Below are positions 33,431-39,101 of a DNA stretch of 39,101 bases, piece by piece. The stretch comes from Pasteurellaceae bacterium 15-036681 (GTDB lineage Bacteria > Pseudomonadota > Gammaproteobacteria > Enterobacterales > Pasteurellaceae). The first letter of the stretch is position 1; each line of letters starts with the position of its first letter. Where the stretch lies: the NCBI GenBank assembly GCA_002002485.1, contig MQVI01000022.1:1-39101 (forward strand), read 5' to 3'. A program made the translations under genes and the position numbers. The notes beneath the pieces are model-generated. The model saw nothing but the letters and a program-made list of their open reading frames with translations. It did not search any database and was not told the origin of the DNA.

Positions 33431-34540
33431 TAGGTACTTCTCGATAAAATCAGCGATCTGTTCTAGATTATTAATATCTAACCAATTCTCTCGATCCAAC
33501 GGATAATCTGTTGCCGTCGCAAGCGTAAATCGATCCAACTCAGGCAGAGGCTTTTCGATCCCTTTGCGATGAAGTTGGATCTTTGGCAATCCCTCATGTT
33601 TAAATCCTTCAACTAACACCAGATCTACATTTTTATGCTCAAATTGCTGAAGTAAAAAATCAAAAGAAGCTAATTCTGTCGTTTCAGCCATCAATGCCCA
33701 GCGTTGATCACAAACCACCATTGTTGGATTTGCTCCTGCCATTCGCATTCTGTAACTATCTTTTCCTGCTTTATCTACATCAACATTATGGTGAGAATGT
33801 TTAATCAGACCCACTTTGATATTGCGTTTGGTTAATGCTGGGATTAATTTTTCAAGTAAGGTTGTTTTGCCCGTGCCGCTGTAGCCTGTAATGGCAAGTA
33901 AAGGAAGTTTCCCCCCTCTCTCCCCTTTGGGACTCTCTCCCCATTGAGGAGAGAGCTTATAATGATTGAAATCCTCAGGGTTATTAAAATTTTGAAATGC
34001 CTGTCGCTGTTCAGAAAAATCGACCGCAATACTCTTTTGCAATTGGAAAAATTGGAATAAACGACGTTCACCATGAGCTAAATAACTCTCTAATGCTGGA
34101 ACAACAGAGCGATGAAGCAAAGCAAAAGTGGGATGCGCTCGTTCACCATCGTGAGCATAAGCAATTTGCACATCGTTAATCGTTAATGCCGTATTGAGCC
34201 TTTGCAATAAATTGAGGGGTAAAAATGGGCTATCACAAGGCACAAACAACAAATATTCATTTTCTAAATGTTGAAAACCAGAAAGCATTCCGCTTAATGG
34301 CCCTTGAAAATCAGTGAGGTTATCAGAATAGATTGCACACTCAGGATATTGCTGTTGATAAACCTCTTGCAAGCGGTTCACATTTAATGAAATTTTGCCA
34401 ATTTGAGGAGAAAGTCGTTCAATAATATGCGAAATTAAAGCCTTACCATTTAACAGCTGCAAGCCTTTTTCCACTCCATTTAAACGACGTGCTAAGCCGC
34501 CAGCTAAAATTACCGCAGAAATTTCATTTATTTGTGCCAT
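33422..34540 (-). CDS. mobA: Fused MobA-MobB (molybdenum cofactor guanylyltransferase and adaptor)
   Basis: A 372-residue bifunctional protein. Residues 1 to about 190 are MobA, which attaches GMP to molybdopterin ([15 protein letters not shown] near 12-26, [10 protein letters not shown] near 103-112). From about 213 it is MobB, a GTP-binding partner ([16 protein letters not shown] Walker [18 protein letters not shown]). ATG at 34540 is supported by AAGGGA; an in-frame start at 34561 lies upstream of that site. The linker, about residues 194-211, is encoded by a palindromic GC-rich repeat (33908-33957) of a type otherwise intergenic here. In E. coli mobA and mobB are separate adjacent genes. 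yihD diverges upstream. Confidence 0.9.
   Translation of the reverse strand: MAQINEISAVILAGGLARRLNGVEKGLQLLNGKALISHIIERLSPQIGKISLNVNRLQEVYQQQYPECAIYSDNLTDFQGPLSGMLSGFQHLENEYLLFVPCDSPFLPLNLLQRLNTALTINDVQIAYAHDGERAHPTFALLHRSVVPALESYLAHGERRLFQFFQLQKSIAVDFSEQRQAFQNFNNPEDFNHYKLSPQWGESPKGERGGKLPLLAITGYSGTGKTTLLEKLIPALTKRNIKVGLIKHSHHNVDVDKAGKDSYRMRMAGANPTMVVCDQRWALMAETTELASFDFLLQQFEHKNVDLVLVEGFKHEGLPKIQLHRKGIEKPLPELDRFTLATATDYPLDRENWLDINNLEQIADFIEKYLLG
33908..33957. repeat. CTCTCTCC/GGAGAGAG repeat inside the mobA-mobB linker
   Basis: CTCTCTCC (33934-33941) and GGAGAGAG (33949-33956) form a hairpin, preceded by a CCCCCCTCTCTCCCC tract. Similar hairpins are intergenic at 19397-19420 and about 38265-38282. 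Translated on the minus strand the repeat gives the low-complexity linker [15 protein letters not shown]. Confidence 0.7.
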
Positions 34541-34555
34541 TTTAATTCCCTTACT

Positions 34556-34584
34556 TTGCAAAATATGTCACAAAAGTATATGAT
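34556..34584 (+). promoter_or_regulatory. Promoter of yihD
   Basis: TTGCAA (34556-34561), a 17-bp spacer and TATGAT (34579-34584), 40 bp before the yihD ATG. The -35 lies just upstream of the mobA start on the other strand. Confidence 0.65.
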
Positions 34585-34624
34585 TTCACCTCAATTTCCA
34601 CAAACTTTTTTAAGGTTTTTTATT

Positions 34625-34894
34625 ATGAAATGTAAGCGTTTAGATGAAGTTTTAGAATTATTAGGCGAACACTGGCGTCAAGAGCCTGATTTACACCTAA
34701 TTGATATGTTACACAAGCTTGCCGAAGAAGTGGGAGAGTCGAATAATTTAGATGCCTTGCGTGATGAAGTGCTAATTTATCAGCTTAAAATGCGTGGTAA
34801 AGAAAAGACTGAGGTAATCCCAGGTCTAAAAAAAGATTACGAAGATGATTTTAAAACCGCTTTATTACGTGCACGTGGAATTTTAGACGAATAA
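34625..34894 (+). CDS. yihD: YihD family protein (DUF1040)
   Basis: An 89-residue protein nearly collinear with E. coli Yih[33 protein letters not shown] and [20 protein letters not shown]. Function is unknown. ATG at 34625 matches the family start; the longer open frame beginning at 34532 overlaps mobA and has no support. It is followed by dsbA 43 bp later, as in the E. coli mob-yihD-dsbA neighbourhood (with rdoA missing). Confidence 0.92.
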   Translation: MKCKRLDEVLELLGEHWRQEPDLHLIDMLHKLAEEVGESNNLDALRDEVLIYQLKMRGKEKTEVIPGLKKDYEDDFKTALLRARGILDE

Positions 34895-34937
34895 GATTGT
34901 CACAAGATTGTACTTTTAATTTAACTCGAGGAATTTT

Positions 34938-35576
34938 ATGAAAAAATTTGCATTAACAACAGCGGCTGTTGCACTTTCAGCGCTATTCGCTTTCAACACA
35001 CCGACAATGGCTCAAGATCCTGTACAAGGTAAAGAATATACAGAAATTCGCCAAGCACCTTCTACTCAAAAAGAAGTTCTCGAATTTTTCTCTTTCTATT
35101 GCCCACATTGTTATGATTTTGAGATAGTTTATAAAATTCCTGGAAAAATCAAAGATGGATTACCAGAAGGTGCAGTATTAAAACAGTACCACGTTGATTT
35201 CTTAGGTCGCCAATCTGAAAGTTTGACACGTGCTTGGGCATTAGCAATGGCGTTAGGTGCAGAAGATAAAGTAAAAGCACCATTGTTTGAAGGTGCACAA
35301 AAAGATGCTTTTAAATCTATGGGTGACATTCGTGCTGTATTCTTAGCAAATGGAATTACTGCAGAACAGTTCGATTCTGGTATCAATAGCTTTGCAGTAA
35401 ACGGCTTAGTAGCAAAACAGAATCAAGCAATGGAAGAGCTAAAAATTCGAAGTGTACCAGCATTTTTTGTCAATGAACAATATCAAATTAACTCGGAAGG
35501 CTTCTCTGATTCAGGTTCAATAAACGAATTTGTTCAACGTTATATTGATGCGATTCTTTTCTTAATTAAGAAATAA
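34938..35576 (+). CDS. dsbA: Thiol:disulfide interchange protein DsbA
   Basis: Periplasmic oxidase that introduces disulfides into exported proteins. A signal peptide ends near residue 25 (TMA), the active site CPHC is at 55-58 in FFSFYCPHCYDFE, and the cis-Pro loop is in RSVPAFFVNE. The 212 residues match the family. GAGGAA precedes the ATG. It is probably cotranscribed with yihD. The CDGC pair of the exoprotein at 9413-13702 is a conceivable client, though that is only inference. Confidence 0.95.
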   Translation: MKKFALTTAAVALSALFAFNTPTMAQDPVQGKEYTEIRQAPSTQKEVLEFFSFYCPHCYDFEIVYKIPGKIKDGLPEGAVLKQYHVDFLGRQSESLTRAWALAMALGAEDKVKAPLFEGAQKDAFKSMGDIRAVFLANGITAEQFDSGINSFAVNGLVAKQNQAMEELKIRSVPAFFVNEQYQINSEGFSDSGSINEFVQRYIDAILFLIKK

Positions 35577-35590
35577 ATCTAATCCATTTT

Positions 35591-35615
35591 GCAGGGTGGG
35601 CATTAGTGCCCACCC
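35591..35615. repeat. GGGTGGGCA palindrome after dsbA
   Basis: GGGTGGGCA-TTAG-TGCCCACCC, a perfect 9-bp stem preceded by GCA. The complement of the copy at 38364-38388 reads nearly the same, including the flank GCAGGGTGGGCATT. A decayed third copy (GGTAGGCTAGAATGCC) follows at 35644-35659. It may double as a terminator for dsbA. Confidence 0.7.
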
Positions 35616-35680
35616 CACTAATAAAGTCAACAGGCTATAACATGGTAGGCTAGAATGCCATCTTGCATTTCACATAAATT

Positions 35681-35701
35681 TGAGGCTTATCAGTAGCCTC
35701 A
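35681..35701. terminator. Hairpin between dsbA and fbp
   Basis: TGAGGCT-TATCAGT-AGCCTCA between convergent genes, without a T-run. Weak terminator or a structural element. Confidence 0.4.
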
Positions 35702-35733
35702 GCCATGGCTAAGTTTGGCTTTTATCTAAGAAT

Positions 35734-36735
35734 TTACTCACTCTCAGTCATAAACTCACCAGCTTTTCTAACCATTGCTGTTGAACCTACATAGAACGGA
35801 ATACGTTGATGTAGCTCCGTTGGCTTAATATCTAAAATTGGATTTACCCCATCAGTTGCCATACCACCTGCTTGTTCAGCAATAAACGCCATTGGATTAC
35901 CTTCGTATAATAAGCGTAATTTGCCCTTTGGATAGCTTGTTGAAGTTGGGTAAATGTAGATTCCACCTTTCAATAAATTACGGTGGAAATCTGATACTAG
36001 TGAACCGATATAGCGTGAAGAGTATGGACGCTTAGTCGCTTTATCCTCTTCCTGACAGAATTTAATGAATTTTTTCACACCACTAGGGAAAGTCACATAT
36101 TGCCCTTCGTTAATTGAGTAATATTTGCCTTCATGTGGCATTTTCATATTTGGGTGAGAAAGAATAAATAAACCAAGTGAAGGATCATAAGTAAAGCCAT
36201 TTACACCATTGCCAGTAGTATAAACTAACATGGTCGATGAACCGTAAGTCACATAGCCTGCTGCGACTTGCTTACGCCCCTCTTGTAAAAAATCTTCCAT
36301 TGTCACTGGTGTGCCAATTGGTGAAACACGTTTGTAAATAGAAAAAATGGTACCTACTGACACATTTACATCAATATTTGATGAACCATCAAGCGGATCT
36401 GTCATTAAAATATATTTAGCATTACGTCCACGTTCTGTATCAAATGCGACAAAAGTATCATCTTCTTCTGAAGCAAAACCAGCAACATCACCACGTGCAA
36501 TCAAGGCTTTTTTCATCGTTTCATTCGCAAAAACATCTAGTTTCATTTGGGTTTCGCCTTGAATATTTTCATCCCCTGAAACACCCAGAATATCTTGAGT
36601 TAGGCCAGCTCGGTTAATGTCACGATGAATGATTTTAGCAGACAAACGAATTGAAGATAAAATTCCACTTAACTCTCCAGTTGCGCCTGGGTATTCTGCT
36701 TGACGTTCAACGATAAATTCGCCTAATGTTTTCAT
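35734..36735 (-). CDS. fbp: Fructose-1,6-bisphosphatase, class I
   Basis: Gluconeogenic enzyme hydrolysing fructose 1,6-bisphosphate to fructose 6-phosphate. The 333 residues include the metal and substrate motif [10 protein letters not shown] (113-122) and FASEEDD (about 87-93), plus the sugar-phosphate loop [23 protein letters not shown] precedes the ATG. It is divergent from mpl, as in E. coli. The upstream region has a -10 TATAAT (minus strand, 36780-36775) and a consensus CRP site about 61 bp before the predicted start, which suits activation on non-sugar carbon sources. Confidence 0.96.
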   Translation of the reverse strand: MKTLGEFIVERQAEYPGATGELSGILSSIRLSAKIIHRDINRAGLTQDILGVSGDENIQGETQMKLDVFANETMKKALIARGDVAGFASEEDDTFVAFDTERGRNAKYILMTDPLDGSSNIDVNVSVGTIFSIYKRVSPIGTPVTMEDFLQEGRKQVAAGYVTYGSSTMLVYTTGNGVNGFTYDPSLGLFILSHPNMKMPHEGKYYSINEGQYVTFPSGVKKFIKFCQEEDKATKRPYSSRYIGSLVSDFHRNLLKGGIYIYPTSTSYPKGKLRLLYEGNPMAFIAEQAGGMATDGVNPILDIKPTELHQRIPFYVGSTAMVRKAGEFMTESE

Positions 36736-36774
36736 TTTTGTTTCCTTAATTGGCTATTATGAAATAATTGCTTT

Positions 36775-36780
36775 ATTATA
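36775..36780 (-). promoter_or_regulatory. -10 element of fbp
   Basis: A perfect TATAAT on the minus strand; transcription would start near 36767. The -35 position (AAAGTA) is poor, consistent with dependence on an activator. A dyad TGCTCC-N6-GGAGCA (36792-36809) overlaps the -35 zone and may be another regulator's site. Confidence 0.6.
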
Positions 36781-36820
36781 CTCGTCAGTTGTGCTCCTAC
36801 TTTGGAGCAAAGTTCAGTTT

Positions 36821-36836
36821 TGTGATGTTTGTCACA
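36821..36836. promoter_or_regulatory. CRP site between fbp and mpl
   Basis: TGTGATGTTTGTCACA is an exact match to TGTGA-N6-TCACA. Its centre (36828.5) lies 61.5 bp upstream of the start predicted for fbp, the classic class I position. It also lies 25 bp before the mpl ATG, where it could hinder mpl transcription. Confidence 0.8.
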
Positions 36837-36861
36837 TAATTTTTACATTTAGAGGCATTTA

Positions 36862-38226
36862 ATGAAGCAACAACATGTTCATATTCTTGGTATTTGTGGC
36901 ACTTTTATGGGAGGCGTAGCAATCATCGCACGTGAACTAGGCTACAAAGTGACTGGTTCAGATACCAATGTTTACCCACCTATGAGCACTTTCTTAGAGA
37001 AAAGTGGCATCGAAATTATTCCAAATTATGACGTTGCTCAACTTCAATCAGCACCGGATATGGTTGTTATTGGTAATGCAATGAGCCGCGGTAATCCTTG
37101 CGTAGAATACGTGTTAAATAACCGCTTGAACTATACTTCTGGCCCACAATGGCTACATGATCATTTATTAAAAGATCGTTGGGTGTTAGCTGTTTCCGGT
37201 ACGCATGGTAAAACGACTACTACTGGTATGCTCTCTTGGATTTTAGATCAAAATGGCATTGATGCAGGCTTCTTAATCGGTGGTGTAGCAGGCAATTTCG
37301 GTATTTCAGCTCGTGCAGGAAAAAGTGATTTCTTTGTGATTGAAGCCGATGAATACGATTCTGCCTTCTTCGACAAGCGTTCTAAATTCGTACATTACAG
37401 CCCAAAAACCTTGATTATTAACAACATTGATTTTGACCATGCTGATATTTTTGACGACTTAAAAGCGATTCAGCGCCAATTCCATCATTTAGTGCGAGCA
37501 ATGCCACAAAATGGTCGCATCTTATCGGCAAAAACAGATCAAAATGTACAAAATACTCTGGCAATGGGCAGCTATAGTGAGTTGCAATTTATTGGTAAAG
37601 AGAACGAGTGGTATGCTGAACCTTTAACAGCAGATTGTTCTAACTTTGCGATTTATCATCATCAACAAAAAGTAGGCGAAGTACATTGGAGCTTACTTGG
37701 TGCACATAATATGCATAACGCACTCATGGCTATTGCCGCTTCTCAACACGCAGGTGTGGATATTGCCAAGGCCTGCAAAGCCTTGGATAGCTTTATCAAC
37801 GCTAACCGCCGTTTAGAAGTGAAAGGAGAAGTTAATGGCATTACAGTTTACGATGATTTTGCTCATCACCCAACCGCAATTTTAGCGACAATCGATGCAC
37901 TTCGAGGCAAAGTTGGCAAAAATCAACGTATTTTAGCAGTATTAGAACCTCGTTCAAATACCATGAAGATGGGCGTTCATAAAGATGAAATTGCACCATC
38001 ATTGAAAGATGCAGATCAAGTCTTTGTTTATCAACCTGATACAATTCCATGGCAAGTGAGTGTGATTACTGATGCACTAGAACAGCCATCTCAGTGGTCC
38101 GCAAATATTGATGAACTGGTGAATCTAGTCATAGAGGAAGCAAAACCAAACGATCATATTTTAGTAATGAGTAATGGTGCTTTTGGTGGGATTCACAACA
38201 AGCTTTTAGAAAAATTAAAAGGCTAA
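36862..38226 (+). CDS. mpl: UDP-N-acetylmuramate:tripeptide ligase Mpl
   Basis: Cell-wall recycling ligase joining the recovered L-Ala-gamma-D-Glu-meso-diaminopimelate tripeptide to UDP-MurNAc. The 454 residues show the Mur ligase layout: N-terminal UDP-binding domain (HILGICGTFMGGVA), ATP loop SGTHGKTTTTGML (112-124), IEADEYDSAFFDKR in the central domain and a C-terminal domain with DDFAHHPTAI and LEPRSNTMKMG. AGAGG precedes the ATG. It is single, ended by the terminator at 38322-38352. Confidence 0.95.
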   Translation: MKQQHVHILGICGTFMGGVAIIARELGYKVTGSDTNVYPPMSTFLEKSGIEIIPNYDVAQLQSAPDMVVIGNAMSRGNPCVEYVLNNRLNYTSGPQWLHDHLLKDRWVLAVSGTHGKTTTTGMLSWILDQNGIDAGFLIGGVAGNFGISARAGKSDFFVIEADEYDSAFFDKRSKFVHYSPKTLIINNIDFDHADIFDDLKAIQRQFHHLVRAMPQNGRILSAKTDQNVQNTLAMGSYSELQFIGKENEWYAEPLTADCSNFAIYHHQQKVGEVHWSLLGAHNMHNALMAIAASQHAGVDIAKACKALDSFINANRRLEVKGEVNGITVYDDFAHHPTAILATIDALRGKVGKNQRILAVLEPRSNTMKMGVHKDEIAPSLKDADQVFVYQPDTIPWQVSVITDALEQPSQWSANIDELVNLVIEEAKPNDHILVMSNGAFGGIHNKLLEKLKG

Positions 38227-38321
38227 TTGGATAGATATCCTTTCTATTTGTAAACACAAAGCTGTCTCTCTCTTGGGGAGAGAGTACTCAAAATTTTGGT
38301 TTGAGCAAGACTCAAAAAAGC

Positions 38322-38352
38322 AAAAAGGCAGACCTTTCGATCTGCCTTTTTT
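38322..38352. terminator. Bidirectional terminator between mpl and the EF-Tu gene
   Basis: AAAAAGGCAGA / TCTGCCTTTTTT with an 8-base loop, between convergent genes. A- and T-runs serve both strands. A CTCTCTC/GAGAGAG repeat (38265-38282) precedes it. Confidence 0.92.
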
Positions 38353-38363
38353 GTGTTTGTAAC

Positions 38364-38388
38364 GGTGGGCAAGAATGCCCACCCTGCG
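38364..38388. repeat. GGTGGGCA palindrome near the EF-Tu gene
   Basis: GGTGGGCA-AGAA-TGCCCACC followed by CTGCG. Its complement matches the copy at 35591-35615, and the core matches 5630-5647. Confidence 0.7.
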
Positions 38389-38406
38389 AAACCATTTCAA
38401 ATAAAA

Positions 38407-39101
38407 TTATTTGATGATTTTCGCAACAACACCAGCACCAACGGTACGGCCACCCTCACGGATAGCGAAACGTAAACCTTGATCCATCGCGATTGGGTGG
38501 ATTAAGCTTACTACCATTTTGATGTTATCGCCTGGCATTACCATTTCTACGCCTTCTGGTAACTCGATTGTACCAGTTACGTCAGTTGTACGGAAGTAGA
38601 ACTGTGGACGGTAGCCTTTGAAGAATGGAGTGTGACGACCACCTTCTTCTTTTGATAATACGTAAACTTCTGATTCGAAGTCTGTGTGTGGCGTGATTGA
38701 ACCTGGTTTCGCTAATACTTGACCACGTTCGATTTCTTCACGTTTAGTACCACGTAATAATGCACCAACGTTCTCACCCGCACGACCTTCGTCTAATAAT
38801 TTACGGAACATCTCAACACCAGTTACAGTTGTTTTTGTAGTTTCTTTGATACCTACGATTTCAACTTCTTCACCAGTACGGATGATACCACGCTCAACAC
38901 GACCTGTTACTACTGTACCACGGCCTGAGATTGAGAATACGTCTTCGATTGGTAATAAGAACGGTTGATCAACCGCACGCTCTGGCTCAGGGATGTATGA
39001 GTCTAAGTGTGCTGCTAATTCTAAAATTTTCTCTTCCCACTCTGGTACGCCGTTTAACGCTTGTAACGCTGAACCACGAACGATTGGAGTGTCATCACCT
39101 G
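38407..39101 (-). CDS. tuf: Elongation factor Tu, C-terminal part (runs off the right edge)
   Basis: GTP-dependent carrier of aminoacyl-tRNA to the ribosome. The open frame continues without a stop to the last base; 231 complete codons are present, from [15 protein letters not shown] to [11 protein letters not shown]. They cover the end of the GTPase domain, domain II ([12 protein letters not shown]) and domain III ([16 protein letters not shown]). About 160 N-terminal residues lie outside. It seems to stand alone on this side, not followed by other translation genes, so it is one of the usual two copies; which one cannot be told. Confidence 0.97.
   Translation of the reverse strand, partial: GDDTPIVRGSALQALNGVPEWEEKILELAAHLDSYIPEPERAVDQPFLLPIEDVFSISGRGTVVTGRVERGIIRTGEEVEIVGIKETTKTTVTGVEMFRKLLDEGRAGENVGALLRGTKREEIERGQVLAKPGSITPHTDFESEVYVLSKEEGGRHTPFFKGYRPQFYFRTTDVTGTIELPEGVEMVMPGDNIKMVVSLIHPIAMDQGLRFAIREGGRTVGAGVVAKIIK

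Noticed and set aside
1-39101. CRISPR arrays, tRNA or rRNA genes, insertion sequences, prophage genes
   Set aside because: No regularly spaced direct repeats, tRNA cloverleaf, rRNA blocks or transposase/integrase proteins were recognised while reading the window.

Overview
The window comes from a member of the Pasteurellaceae. The DNA-uptake signal ACAAGCGGT occurs at least ten times on both strands, and I saw no copy of the Haemophilus-type AAGTGCGGT. That points to the Actinobacillus pleuropneumoniae / Mannheimia branch. Gene order and protein similarity are gammaproteobacterial (ygfB-zapA-6S RNA-ygfA, hinT-ycfL-thiK, ybfE-fldA-fur, lpxK-ycaR, mob-yihD-dsbA, fbp/mpl). Most of the window is conserved core chromosome, with short accessory insertions.

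Layout. 1-639: the 5' part of an unrecognised AT-rich gene that runs off the left edge. 752-3814: a sucrose-type PTS permease gene (minus) diverging from a C4-dicarboxylate exchanger gene, dcuB (plus), with twin LacI-type operators and a CRP site between them. 3887-7459: map, yhhQ with a preQ1-riboswitch-like leader, ygfB, zapA, 6S RNA and ygfA. 7576-13702: a two-partner secretion locus, transporter gene first, then a 1429-residue ShlA/HpmA-like exoprotein gene. 13814-19305: hinT, ycfL, thiK, a predicted Fur-controlled small RNA, tyrS, lolC, a YczE-like membrane protein and msrA. 19467-24129: fxsA, then ilvG, ilvM and ilvD, with the last two separated by about 300 bp of palindromes. 24321-24911: a higBA toxin-antitoxin pair. 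25019-27376: adenine permease gene and a Cys-less aspartate-semialdehyde-dehydrogenase paralogue (usg). 27624-28928: ybfE-fldA-fur. 29041-33430: letB, luxS, lpxK, ycaR. 33422-35576: a fused mobA-mobB gene, yihD and dsbA. 35734-39101: fbp, mpl and the 3' part of an EF-Tu gene at the right edge.

Themes. Iron control appears twice: fur with fldA and ybfE, and a pair of Fur-box-like sites over a sigma70-like promoter that would make a roughly 73-nt RNA ending in a strong terminator. Catabolite control appears at two divergent regions (CRP-like sites at 2271-2286 and 36821-36836). Intergenic spaces are unusually rich in short palindromes of several recurring families. One family member is translated and forms the linker of the MobA-MobB fusion.

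The best candidates for something undescribed are the Fur-box small RNA (15382-15523), the leader upstream of yhhQ, the hairpin between the two secretion genes, and the palindromes whose arms vary in sequence but stay self-complementary. None can be proved from sequence reading alone.
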